Assembly (NCBI GenBank): GCA_964539095.1
Contig: CAZIFL010000004.1
Coordinates: forward strand, 113,124-177,123
Direction: 5' to 3'
DNA from: DAIPKP01 sp964539095
GTDB lineage: Bacteria > Synergistota > Synergistia > Synergistales > Aminiphilaceae
Length of the DNA stretch: 64,000 bases
In this document: one piece after another, positions 50,096-58,221 of the stretch
Layout of the letters: every line of letters begins with the position of its first letter
How positions within the stretch are numbered: the first letter of the stretch is position 1
Notes under the pieces: generated by a model
What the model was told of the DNA's origin: nothing
The model's database searches: none
The model's input: the letters and a program-made list of their open reading frames with translations, nothing else
Program-made: the position numbers and the translations under genes

Positions 50096-51049
50096 ATGAG
50101 AAAGTGCAAGTTCTTTGGAACGGTTGTCGCGGCGGTCTGTCTTCTTGGTCTGGCTACGGGAGCTTTTGCGGTAGAATTTTTGAATATCGGCACCGGAAGT
50201 ACTGGCGGGACGTACTATCCCGCAGGAGCCGCTATGGCAAAGGTGTGCAACAGCAGCATCGAGGGTATTCAGGTGAGCGTGCAGTCCACCGGCGGTACGG
50301 TAAACAACATCCAGCTTCTTGCAGATTCTGAGGCAGAACTCGGCTTTATGGATGGTCTCTACTACTATGCCTACATGGGCAAGGGCAGATACGAAGGAGA
50401 TCCTCAGAAGTATATCCGTGCTCTGATCCCCCTCTACCCCGAACCCATTCAGCTTATGGCAGCTAAGGGAAGCGGCATCAACTCCGTGGAAGATCTGCGG
50501 GGCAAGCGGGTTTCCATCGGTGCTGTGGCGAGCGGCACGGAAGTAACCGCCAAACAGCTTCTTCGGCTTGCGGGGATTGATCCCGAAAAAGATATAAAGC
50601 CTGAAAATCTTGGAGTAGGAGATACAGGAAGGGCCTTTGGAGACAAGCGCATCGACGCTGCCATCATGGTAGGCTCTCTCGGTATGGCGGGAGTTGTCGA
50701 AGCCACTACTCTGGGACTGGTAAATTTTATTGATATTCCGGATGAGCTGATTGCTCTGGTCGTCGAAGAGACCCCCTACTGGGTGCCTTTCGAGATCCCC
50801 GCAGGATACTACAAGGATCAGCCGGATCCTGTAAAAACCTATGCCAGCTGGAACATCGTGGCTATCAAGGACAGCGTGAATGACGATCTTGTCTATCAGA
50901 TGACCAAAGCTATCTTTGAGAATAAGGATGACATCCTTGCCGTCTCTGCAAGGCTGGAGAGTATGACTCCCGAAAACGTAAGGCATATTCTTATTCCGCT
51001 ACATCCCGGTGCAGAGAAATACTACCGAGAAGTCGGCGCCATAAAGTAA
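50096..51049 (+). CDS. TAXI-family TRAP transporter substrate-binding protein
   Basis: Periplasmic binding protein, 317 residues. The signal peptide (KCKFFGTVVAAVCLLGLATGAFA) is cleaved near residue 24. The mature part opens with EFLNIGTGSTGGTYYPAGAAMA, the TAXI-family signature, followed by VQSTGGTVNNIQLLADSEAELGF and DLRGKRVSIGAVASGTE. I start at ATG 50096. The cognate permease follows after a partial terminator, which would make binding protein more abundant than permease. Ligands of this family include glutamate-like and other carboxylates; none can be assigned here. Confidence 0.93.
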   Translation: MRKCKFFGTVVAAVCLLGLATGAFAVEFLNIGTGSTGGTYYPAGAAMAKVCNSSIEGIQVSVQSTGGTVNNIQLLADSEAELGFMDGLYYYAYMGKGRYEGDPQKYIRALIPLYPEPIQLMAAKGSGINSVEDLRGKRVSIGAVASGTEVTAKQLLRLAGIDPEKDIKPENLGVGDTGRAFGDKRIDAAIMVGSLGMAGVVEATTLGLVNFIDIPDELIALVVEETPYWVPFEIPAGYYKDQPDPVKTYASWNIVAIKDSVNDDLVYQMTKAIFENKDDILAVSARLESMTPENVRHILIPLHPGAEKYYREVGAIK

Positions 51050-51064
51050 TCTAGCGTATCCTCT

Positions 51065-51101
51065 ATGCGGGGGCGGCGCTCTTTGCCACCCCCGCATTTT
51101 T
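51065..51101 (+). terminator. Hairpin terminator between the TAXI and permease genes
   Basis: ATGCGGGGG (51065-51073) with CCCCCGCAT (51089-51097), then five T. Probably leaky, as the permease has no visible promoter of its own. Confidence 0.82.
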
Positions 51102-51138
51102 ATGTCTGGAAGTTTGCATCATAAGGGAGGAAAGATTC

Positions 51139-53103
51139 ATGGGAGAGCAACAATTGCAACATCACAATGTGGTGGAGGCCGTTTCCGAAGAGGATGTTCA
51201 GCGGCTTGTAGAGAAATATGATGTCGAAAGCCGGTACCGAACCCTTTCCGGATTCCAGGGTTTTTTTGTCTCCGGATGGCTTATCGCCATGTCCCTTTTT
51301 CATCTGTATACTGCCGGGATCGGACTGCTTCCCACCTCTATTCATCGAGCAGTACACCTTATGTTTGCCATTGTGGCGGTTTTTCTCCTCTATCCGGCAT
51401 CAAAAAATGCAAGCCGCACAAGTACGCCTTGGTATGACTGGGTCCTAGCCTGCGCTGCCGGAATAGGAGCTGCGTACATCGTCTTTTTCTTTGGAGATAT
51501 TGCAAATCGGGGGGCTCGGCCTCTCTCGTACGAGATCTACCTTGGCATTGCTACCATCATCCTTGTGCTTGAAGCGGGACGGCGTATTGTAGGGAAGGTT
51601 CTTCCCTTTCTTGCGTTGCTTTTTCTCGCCTATTGTTACTACGGACGTTATTTCCCGGGACTTTTCATGCATCGGGGATATTCCATCTCTCGCATTGTAC
51701 AGCACATGTATCTCACATCCGAAGGCATTTTCGGCGTCGCTCTCGGGGTTTCCAGCACTTTCGTGTTTATGTTTATCCTCTTTGGATCCTTCCTTTCCAG
51801 GAGTGGAGGAGCCCGATTTTTTAATGATCTTGCTTTGGCCGTAGCGGGAAGTACTCCCGGAGGTCCCGCCAAGGTGGCCATTGTAGCATCGGGTCTTCTT
51901 GGAACCATCAACGGATCTTCTGTGGCTAATGTTGCCACCACAGGGGCCTTTACGATCCCGCTCATGAAGCGGGTCGGGTACAAACCTGAATATGCGGGAG
52001 CTGTAGAGGCCTGTGCCTCTACAGGCGGCCAGCTCATGCCTCCTATCATGGGGGCAGGAGCTTTTATCATGAGCGAGTTTTTAGGGATCTCGTATCTTAC
52101 CATCGCGGCTGCCGCTATTATCCCCGCAGCACTTTACTACGCAGCTCTCTTCGTGAATGTTCATATCCGGGCAAAGAAACGTAATCTTGAAGGTCTCGAC
52201 GCTTCCGAGCTTCCCCGAGCTAAGGATGTTTTTACCCAGGATGGACATCTCCTTGTGCCTCTTATAGTGATCATCTTTATGCTCCTTCGCCGTTATACCC
52301 CCCTTTCTGCGGCTTTTTGGGGAATTATAACGGTGGTGCTCATTAGCATGATACGGAGTCATACGAGAATGGGTTTTCAGGAGATTCTCAAAGCTTTAGA
52401 GGAGGGTGCTCGAGGGGCTCTTGGAGTAGCCCTTGCCTGTGCTCTTGTGGGCCTTGTGGTAGGAACTTCTTCTCTTACTGCTCTGGGGCTCACCATTTCG
52501 AACAATATTGTTGAACTTGCAGGAGGGAAGCTTCTCCCTACCCTTATTATGTCCATGGTAGCCTGTCTTGTGCTGGGGATGGGGCTTCCCACAACCGCAA
52601 ACTACATTGTGACAAGTACTATTATCGCTCCGGCGCTCGTGAAGATGGGTGTATTGCCTCTGGCAGCACACATGTTTGTCTTCTATTTCGGCATTATGGC
52701 AGATCTTACTCCTCCCGTTTGCCTTGCTGCCTTTACGGGAGCGGGGATTGCCGGAGGGAGTCCTGCCAAAACAGGAATAACCGCCACATCGATAGCTCTC
52801 GTGGCCTACCTTCTTCCTTATACGTTCATCTACACGCCGGCTATCCTTCTTCAAAATGTGGAGATCTTCAGCCTTATATTGCTTGTAGGAGCGAGCTTTA
52901 TGGGAATTCTGGGGCTTGCTATGGGTGCTCAGGGATGGTGCTTCCGCTCCATAGGAATGCTAGAGAGAGTACTTCTTGCAGCAATATCCTTTGCAGCATT
53001 TCTTCCGAGTTCTGAAATTAAAGGATTCGCGCTTCTCTCTATTGGAGGGTACCTCTTCTTCCGCTGGCTCATGGCGCGAAAGAGTATGCCCGCTACGGTA
53101 TAG
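51139..53103 (+). CDS. TRAP transporter permease, fused DctQ-DctM type
   Basis: 654-residue membrane protein that couples ion flow to import of the solute caught by the TAXI protein. The first about 200 residues with four to five helices correspond to the small DctQ subunit, the rest with more than ten helices to DctM. Conserved DctM segments include PAKVAIVASGLLGTINGSSVANVATTG, the EACASTGGQLMPPIMGAGAF loop and GMGLPTTANYIV. AAGGGAGGA precedes the ATG. The stop codon TAG at 53101 forms the first three bases of a repeat element. Confidence 0.94.
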   Translation: MGEQQLQHHNVVEAVSEEDVQRLVEKYDVESRYRTLSGFQGFFVSGWLIAMSLFHLYTAGIGLLPTSIHRAVHLMFAIVAVFLLYPASKNASRTSTPWYDWVLACAAGIGAAYIVFFFGDIANRGARPLSYEIYLGIATIILVLEAGRRIVGKVLPFLALLFLAYCYYGRYFPGLFMHRGYSISRIVQHMYLTSEGIFGVALGVSSTFVFMFILFGSFLSRSGGARFFNDLALAVAGSTPGGPAKVAIVASGLLGTINGSSVANVATTGAFTIPLMKRVGYKPEYAGAVEACASTGGQLMPPIMGAGAFIMSEFLGISYLTIAAAAIIPAALYYAALFVNVHIRAKKRNLEGLDASELPRAKDVFTQDGHLLVPLIVIIFMLLRRYTPLSAAFWGIITVVLISMIRSHTRMGFQEILKALEEGARGALGVALACALVGLVVGTSSLTALGLTISNNIVELAGGKLLPTLIMSMVACLVLGMGLPTTANYIVTSTIIAPALVKMGVLPLAAHMFVFYFGIMADLTPPVCLAAFTGAGIAGGSPAKTGITATSIALVAYLLPYTFIYTPAILLQNVEIFSLILLVGASFMGILGLAMGAQGWCFRSIGMLERVLLAAISFAAFLPSSEIKGFALLSIGGYLFFRWLMARKSMPATV

Positions 53104-53383
53104 AGCGGTTTCACAAATAATGTGTCACGTGCTGTTTCACGGAGCCTCCGCTTGTGTGTCCCCTCTGCTCCGATAGTGGTCGAACCGCTCCCTTGCTTTG
53201 CTGCTCTGGCCCGTCGCCTCAGACGCGCCATCCGTGGCACGACTGAGGCCCGGCACGTCCTGTGCCAGTGCCGGGCCTCCACGACGCAAAGCTGCGCTCG
53301 CCGACCACTATGTCGCTACCGGGAGCACACAAGCTCCGGCTCTCCTGTTAATATAGTGTCACATGACAAGGAGAACCGCTCTA
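53101..53383. repeat. MITE-like palindromic repeat element
   Basis: 283 bases with exact 10-bp ends: TAGAGCGGTT (53101-53110) and AACCGCTCTA (53374-53383). The two halves are imperfect mirror images: GCTTGTGTG, ATAGTGGTCG and GCTTTGC blocks recur in inverted order. A perfect 12-bp core hairpin GAGGCCCGGCAC/GTGCCGGGCCTC lies at 53245-53279. The terminal TA could be a duplicated TA target, as with IS630/mariner-type elements. It carries no gene. A second, related copy starts near 63896. Confidence 0.78.
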
Positions 53384-53405
53384 AATTTAGGGATTACCCC
53401 CGTTC

Positions 53406-53461
53406 ACATACAGTGCGAGGCGATGGGATAGATACACATCCCATCGCCTCGCACTGTATGT
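53406..53461. repeat. Perfect 24-bp inverted repeat with 8-base loop
   Basis: Left arm 53406-53429 pairs exactly with 53438-53461 (core GCGAGGCGATGGGAT). The loop is AGATACAC. No T tract follows on either side. It lies between the ends of convergent genes, the TRAP permease and the ThiS/MoaD-like gene, so it may end or protect both transcripts. Confidence 0.9.
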
Positions 53462-53496
53462 ACCACGTACCAACATTTTTTGCAGGAGAAACCGCA

Positions 53497-53694
53497 CTAC
53501 CCTCCGCTGATCATATGAACTACCTGAATCTTTGCCTGAGAGGGCACCTTGAACCTTTTGAAGTCACTTCGAGGAACTGCCAGGTCGTCTACCCATACCG
53601 CTAGCATCCGAAAGGTAAAGTTCTTTTCGTCAAGGATATCCTGAATCGTCATACCCTCCCACCAGGCCATGGATTCTCCGTTTACCGTAATCAT
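53497..53694 (-). CDS. ThiS/MoaD-like ubiquitin-fold sulfur carrier
   Basis: 65 residues starting MITVNGESMAWWEGMTIQDI and ending HMISGG. The C-terminal Gly-Gly is the adenylated/thiocarboxylated end of ThiS and MoaD proteins, and the N-terminal beta-grasp pattern (MITVNGE) is typical of ThiS. It begins four bases after the oxidoreductase stop. An alternative ATG at 53712 overlaps that stop. Small carriers of this type are often linked to AOR genes and may serve the pterin dithiolene synthesis; that role is inferred from context. Confidence 0.85.
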   Translation of the reverse strand: MITVNGESMAWWEGMTIQDILDEKNFTFRMLAVWVDDLAVPRSDFKRFKVPSQAKIQVVHMISGG

Positions 53695-53698
53695 GAAC

Positions 53699-55861
53699 CT
53701 ATTCGAGTTCATCCTCCGGGCGGCTGTATTTCTCCACAATCGCCACGACATCGGGGTAATCCATGCCAAGCTCCTTAAGCTTCTTCACTGTAGGAATTCC
53801 CTTGGCATTCCATCCCCGACGCTTGTAGACAGCTTTTTTAAGGTCAAGCCACTGTTCCCAGCGCTTTTCATAGAGTTTGGCAATTTTTTCTTCCGTGGGC
53901 ATACCTTTGGGATCAATGCCAAGCTCCTTGAGCTTCCCATCGTAGTATTCCTTCCGGGCATCCCACTCATCGGAGAAGACAGGTGCCATGGCACGCATGG
54001 GAATATTGTGTTCCGCATTGCCCTTCTTCATGCGAATGTTGAAAACCCTCTGGAAGTTGTAGACTCGCTCAGACTGAAGGATGATATCTTCTTTAGCGAT
54101 ATTTTTCCCCGTCACAGCATTAAATACATCCACATAGTTCTGGACATGCTCAGGCACCTTAGCGGCTTCCTGAGGACGGTAACGGTAGGAGTTGTCGACA
54201 GGTTCCACGTCATTCCAGGGGAGTTTGCAAAGTCCCATGAGAGAGAACCAGGTGCGGAAGTTGGGGAAGTAATGCAGGGCGTCCGCCTTATCCTCAAAAG
54301 TGGGAAGCTGCTTGTTCACCATATCCATGAAGATGAGCCATGCTTCATCGTGCTGAGGGCCCTTGAGGGTGAGATAGTACCCTCCCCACTGGGCGATGGA
54401 TTCTTTGGGAACGTACTCTGAAGTTTCCACTCCCTGGCCTTCCATGCCGATCTTTTCCATGATATCTTTATCGGCACCGTATTTCTCGGCGAAGATGGTT
54501 TTCATTCGCTTAATCCCCTGGCCTACCGCCAGAGCAAATTCGTCGGTACCGACAGCTATACGATGGATGAGTTCCATCAGGTCGTTTGCAGCACCGAAAT
54601 TGAGTTCCAGGCCGTTGGTGTGCTCCTTGGTAATGAGTCCGAGTTCGTAGCACTCGCAGACAAAGGCAAATCCGGTACCCAAGGAGATCGTGTCCACCCC
54701 GTAGTGATCCGCATAGAAATTAGCTTCGATGGTCCACTTGGGATCAAACACTCCTACGTTGCTCCCCAGGCTTGCTACTGTTTCGTATTCAGGGCCATCT
54801 ACGGTTACCACGTGTCCTTTACAGGGGCCTGTCTGGATTTCGAATTTATCGACAGCCTTGGCGCAGGCCATGGAGCAACCATACCAGCAACCATCTGCCA
54901 TACCCTGAGTAAAGTGCTTTTTGTAGACTGTGGAATGGATTTTTGCAATTTCCGGGGTCTGCCCGAACTTGTAGTTGTTTACCGGAAGAAGATGGTACTC
55001 GTCCATAATCTCGTTTAGGTGAGCCGTGCCGATGGTTCTCATGAGGCACTGTTTGTCATCAAGATCGTGGATCTCCTTGTGGAGTTTTACCCCAACCTTC
55101 TGGAGGGTTTTGAGATCCACAGGATTATTTTCGGTTCCCGTAACGTTGGAGTACTTCACCACAAGGGCTACAATTTTTTTGTCCCGGAGAATCGTTCCGC
55201 CGCCTCCACGACCGGCCTGCTTCAGCCGAGTCACCTTACGCCGGGGATCGTAGAAGCTCATGTTCATGCAGCCCCAGCGGGTGGTCTCGGCGGCTTTCCC
55301 CGCAGAGACTACGGAGATGTTGATCTTATCCGCCTCATCCTTGGCAAAATACTCGTGAAGAGCTTCCGTAACGGTGTAGGCGTTAACATCGTCGAAGGTG
55401 GATTCGATTATTTGAACTTTTCCCTGGTCTCCGTCGATATAAACAATAACATCCTTGTTGGATTTCCCCTGAATTTCGATAGCGTCAAAACCCGAAAACT
55501 TAAGAAGCGGGCCGAAGTAGCCGCCGGAATTGCTATCGTAGGTTTGATCAGAGAGGGGAGAGATAAAGGCGGCGTAGCATTTCCCCGTACCAGGATACTG
55601 GGTAATACCGCAGAGAGGGCCTCCGGAGATAACAATTTCGTTTTCCGGATCATTCCACTTCGTGTCTTCTGTCACGGCCTTCCAGAGCAGATGGAGGTCG
55701 AAGCCGCGTCCGCCGGTAAACTTGTCGATAGTGTCCTGAGAGATATCCCGAACTTCCATGCTGGGATTCCCCACATTGACGTAAAGATTCTTACGTACGT
55801 ATCCCTTGTCAATAGGAGTACGCTCATAGGACCATTCTTTTAGAATATTCATTTTCTCCAT
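53699..55861 (-). CDS. Aldehyde:ferredoxin oxidoreductase-family tungsten enzyme
   Basis: 720-residue AOR-type enzyme. The first about 220 residues form the double-pterin-binding domain (GGRGFDLHLLW, SGGPLCGITQYPGTGK, RWGCMNMS, AGRGGGGTIL). A [4Fe-4S] cluster is expected from Cys325-x3-Cys329-x3-Cys333 and Cys545 (GLCKLPWN); the first spacing is three residues, whereas AOR of Pyrococcus has two. The last 150 residues (Lys/Glu-rich, EKIAKLYEKRWEQWLDLKKA) extend beyond the standard AOR length of about 605. GGAGGAG precedes the ATG. The ferredoxin gene just upstream is likely the electron partner. Confidence 0.92.
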   Translation of the reverse strand: MEKMNILKEWSYERTPIDKGYVRKNLYVNVGNPSMEVRDISQDTIDKFTGGRGFDLHLLWKAVTEDTKWNDPENEIVISGGPLCGITQYPGTGKCYAAFISPLSDQTYDSNSGGYFGPLLKFSGFDAIEIQGKSNKDVIVYIDGDQGKVQIIESTFDDVNAYTVTEALHEYFAKDEADKINISVVSAGKAAETTRWGCMNMSFYDPRRKVTRLKQAGRGGGGTILRDKKIVALVVKYSNVTGTENNPVDLKTLQKVGVKLHKEIHDLDDKQCLMRTIGTAHLNEIMDEYHLLPVNNYKFGQTPEIAKIHSTVYKKHFTQGMADGCWYGCSMACAKAVDKFEIQTGPCKGHVVTVDGPEYETVASLGSNVGVFDPKWTIEANFYADHYGVDTISLGTGFAFVCECYELGLITKEHTNGLELNFGAANDLMELIHRIAVGTDEFALAVGQGIKRMKTIFAEKYGADKDIMEKIGMEGQGVETSEYVPKESIAQWGGYYLTLKGPQHDEAWLIFMDMVNKQLPTFEDKADALHYFPNFRTWFSLMGLCKLPWNDVEPVDNSYRYRPQEAAKVPEHVQNYVDVFNAVTGKNIAKEDIILQSERVYNFQRVFNIRMKKGNAEHNIPMRAMAPVFSDEWDARKEYYDGKLKELGIDPKGMPTEEKIAKLYEKRWEQWLDLKKAVYKRRGWNAKGIPTVKKLKELGMDYPDVVAIVEKYSRPEDELE

Positions 55862-55884
55862 TCTTTTCTCCTCCTTGGAAGAAC

Positions 55885-56271
55885 CTAGCCGTTCTGCAGT
55901 TCAAGGGCCCCGGTGGGACATTCTTTTGCGCAAAGGCCGCAGGCGATGCATTTGAAAGGCTGAGGCTGGGCATCGGCATCAAAGAACATGCTTGCGGTGG
56001 GGCAAAAACCTACGCACATGAGGCAAGCAGTGCATTTTTTGTTGTCCAGCCGAACCACGCCGTTCTTATCCCTGTAAAGAGCTTCTACGGGGCAGACGTT
56101 AATACAGGCGCCGCACTGATTACAGACATTGATGTTCGGTAATCCTCCCATAACGGAAACCTTGATTCTCGAATAGCTCTCTTTGTTTTCCTTGAAATAT
56201 GTGGATGAGCATTTTTCCATGCATTTTCCACAACCGATACACTTGTCCGCGTAGGTCTTCAGGTACTTCAA
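55885..56271 (-). CDS. Ferredoxin-like protein with four [4Fe-4S] motifs
   Basis: 128 residues with four CxxCxxCxxxC motifs: CIGCGKCMEKC (about 11-21), CNQCGACINVC (about 50-60), CTACLMCVGFC (about 80-90) and CIACGLCAKEC (about 107-117). The first is followed by a non-proline residue. Such a polyferredoxin can wire several electrons between the oxidoreductase and a membrane or soluble partner. It is the first gene of the operon, 23 bases upstream of the AOR-type gene. No signal peptide. Confidence 0.93.
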   Translation of the reverse strand: MKYLKTYADKCIGCGKCMEKCSSTYFKENKESYSRIKVSVMGGLPNINVCNQCGACINVCPVEALYRDKNGVVRLDNKKCTACLMCVGFCPTASMFFDADAQPQPFKCIACGLCAKECPTGALELQNG

Positions 56272-56361
56272 AAGAATCCCCCCTTATTAAAGTGCGCAAC
56301 ATGCTTTTTTGCGAAAACACTCGACATTCGCCAAAGAATGACAAATACGACAAAGAGAGAA

Positions 56362-56450
56362 GCGCCATAAGCACCTCTCCCTTCTTTGCAAACACGGCAG
56401 GCGGGAAAATCGCTTTTTCCACCCATTGCTTATATCTCCTCAGGGAGGCG
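56362..56450 (-). promoter_or_regulatory. Structured leader RNA of the ferredoxin-oxidoreductase operon
   Basis: On the minus strand the leader can fold as a multi-helix unit: an outer CGCC/GGCG helix (plus 56447-56450 with 56363-56366), a small CTCC-CTGA-GGAG hairpin, and an ATAAGCA/TGCTTAT helix (plus 56427-56433 with 56367-56373) that encloses a further hairpin. Operons for Mo/W enzymes often carry Moco/Tuco riboswitches; this leader has the right position and a plausible architecture, but I could not match a consensus. Confidence 0.45.
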
Positions 56451-56495
56451 ATATAAGTCGAAGGTCGTGTATACCGCATACATCTACTATACGCT

Positions 56496-56524
56496 ATTAT
56501 AAGCATCCTTTGACAGGAGTGCAA
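56496..56524 (-). promoter_or_regulatory. Promoter of the ferredoxin-oxidoreductase operon
   Basis: On the minus strand TTGCAC (plus 56519-56524), 17 bases, TATAAT (plus 56496-56501). Start near 56489, leaving a 218-base leader. Confidence 0.8.
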
Positions 56525-56629
56525 GTAAGAGGGGAGAAATACTAAGAAATATGAAAGATAATTTTTTATTTAAAAACGAAGAGGCTTTTTTGTAGTAGAG
56601 TATAGGAGGAAAAGTTTGTAGTTGAAAAT

Positions 56630-56746
56630 GTGGGAAAGCTCAAGTACTATCTTCCTCAAAGGGTGATGGATACTTCTTTATTGGGGCTGGACAATCGTGA
56701 GTATTATCTGACGAAAAAAGGGACGGTGAGTTTCCATTTTGCATAG
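56630..56746 (+). CDS. Possible small ORF overlapping the DUF1294 gene
   Basis: 38 residues from GTG 56630 (MGKLKYYLPQRVMDTSLLGL...), ending at a TAG that overlaps the TTG start of the DUF1294 gene by eight bases. The composition is protein-like and the overlap would allow coupling. The nearest AGGAGG (56605-56610) is about 20 bases upstream of the GTG, too far, so support is thin. Confidence 0.28.
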   Translation: MGKLKYYLPQRVMDTSLLGLDNREYYLTKKGTVSFHFA

Positions 56747-57131
56747 CGGACAAAACTCCGGAGATTTCAAAGGAAGAAAGATCTCTTTCCCCTACGTTCT
56801 TTATGGGGGAATAGGTGCTATTGTGGTGGTTCTCCTTTTTACATGGGGTACTCGCCGTAACTGGAGCGGTGTTGTTTCGTATTTTTTTTCCGTAAACGTG
56901 GGAGCGCTGCTGCTTTTCCTGTACGACAAAATCATATCTCCTTTTTCTGTTTTGCGGATTCCAGAGCTTGTTCTTCATGGTATCAGTTTGGCGGGAGGAT
57001 CTCCTGTAGCTTTGATAACCCAAAGGCTTTTTCGCCATAAAACGCAAAAACCCTCTTTTTTCTTCGTACAGTGGGGGATATTTATTGTGCAGCTTACGAT
57101 ATTGGTTTTCTACATATACTTCAAGCGTTAA
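56739..57131 (+). CDS. DUF1294-family membrane protein
   Basis: 130 residues with three to four hydrophobic segments. The DUF1294 pattern is visible: FLYDKIISPFSVLRIPELVLHGISLAGGSPVALITQRLFRHKTQKPSFF, with the D-K, R-I-P-E and RHKT-K landmarks. TTG 56739 is the only start that keeps the whole frame; the ribosome site is weak (GGTGAG). Function is unknown across the family. The J-domain gene follows after 31 bases. Confidence 0.75.
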   Translation: MHSGQNSGDFKGRKISFPYVLYGGIGAIVVVLLFTWGTRRNWSGVVSYFFSVNVGALLLFLYDKIISPFSVLRIPELVLHGISLAGGSPVALITQRLFRHKTQKPSFFFVQWGIFIVQLTILVFYIYFKR

Positions 57132-57162
57132 ATTAAATTTTTTCGGAGAATTTTTGTATGTT

Positions 57163-58212
57163 ATGAGACGCCATACATGCTACAGAGTGCTCGGCATCGC
57201 TCCAGGAGCCTCCCTGGGAGAAATCAGGGAAGCGTACCGAAAGAGAATCAAGGAGTTCCATCCCGATGTTTACCATGGAGATGGACGTTATGCCTTATTG
57301 ATAGGAGAGGCTTACGCTTCCCTTATAGGAAAAAGTTCCTGGAACAGGAGCATGGAAGCTCTTGCAGAAGAACTTTTTCCTCAAAGTTCAAGCTTTGTCT
57401 TTCCGGAATTTTCTCAAGAAGCCTACGAGTGCCCTGTGCGAGAAGAGAAACTTTCTCCGAAGGAGAAAGGCATTTCTGCAGAGGAGGATCCAAACCCTCT
57501 TCTAGCTTCAAAAAAACTTTTTTCACTTAAAAAAAATTTCTGGAAACAATGGGCCTTCCCTAAAAGACTTTTGCGCCAGGAGGAGCATATGCTTTTCGTA
57601 ATGGCCCTCCTTAAGCAAAACAGCATTTCCATACCTCCCGTAGCAGTTGACGAGATTGCTTCTTTTCTCGGAATCACTCTTTCTCCCGAAAAAGGTGATA
57701 TGAGAGGTGATGTACGAAAGCACTACTGCCGGTACGATGGGACCCTTTCGGGAGGAAGTATTTCTTACAAAAACGGTGAAAAGCCTGTAATCATATCCGG
57801 CCATATCCTTGAACCTCATCTATTTTATCGACGTTATGTTATTGCCCGGCTTCTTGGCTATTTTCTCTACTATCCTCTCCGGGATCGTTCCATTATGGCA
57901 GGAGATTTCCTTTCTTTTTTTTCACATTATGATGAGGAAGAAATGAATACACATCGCTTTGCGGAAGAACTCTTGCTTCCGGAGTCTCTCTTTTCCGTTT
58001 ACGGAGGCAAGGTTCTTTGGTACATGGAGAAGGGTAAAAAGTTTTCTTATGAGACTTTTTTGAAAAAAACCTCACAGCTTTTCCAGGCACCTCAAATTCT
58101 GGTGGAGCATCGAGCGCGTAAATTTGAGCAACGCATACGCCTTGTGGGGACTATAAACCGGCAGGGGAAAAGAGGTAGCCTTCTCAAGGAAATTGAGGGT
58201 TTGTTTCAGTAG
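57163..58212 (+). CDS. J-domain protein fused to a degenerate ImmA/IrrE-like domain
   Basis: 349 residues. Residues 4-60 are a J-domain with the HPD motif at 33-35 (IKEFHPDVYHG), the part that stimulates Hsp70. A variable linker (about 65-140) follows. Residues 150-290 match the layout of ImmA/IrrE (DUF955) metallopeptidases: IPPVAVDEIASFLGITLS, a short strand region, RRYVIARLLGYFLYY where RFTLAHELGHYLLH is usual, and NTHRFAEELLLPESLF. The HExxH zinc motif is replaced: His229, Glu230 and His233 positions are Arg, Leu and Tyr. The C-terminal domain is therefore probably a non-catalytic binder. Start ATG 57163 is chosen because it precedes the J-domain directly. Confidence 0.75.
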   Translation: MRRHTCYRVLGIAPGASLGEIREAYRKRIKEFHPDVYHGDGRYALLIGEAYASLIGKSSWNRSMEALAEELFPQSSSFVFPEFSQEAYECPVREEKLSPKEKGISAEEDPNPLLASKKLFSLKKNFWKQWAFPKRLLRQEEHMLFVMALLKQNSISIPPVAVDEIASFLGITLSPEKGDMRGDVRKHYCRYDGTLSGGSISYKNGEKPVIISGHILEPHLFYRRYVIARLLGYFLYYPLRDRSIMAGDFLSFFSHYDEEEMNTHRFAEELLLPESLFSVYGGKVLWYMEKGKKFSYETFLKKTSQLFQAPQILVEHRARKFEQRIRLVGTINRQGKRGSLLKEIEGLFQ

Positions 58213-58221
58213 GAGGGGAGC

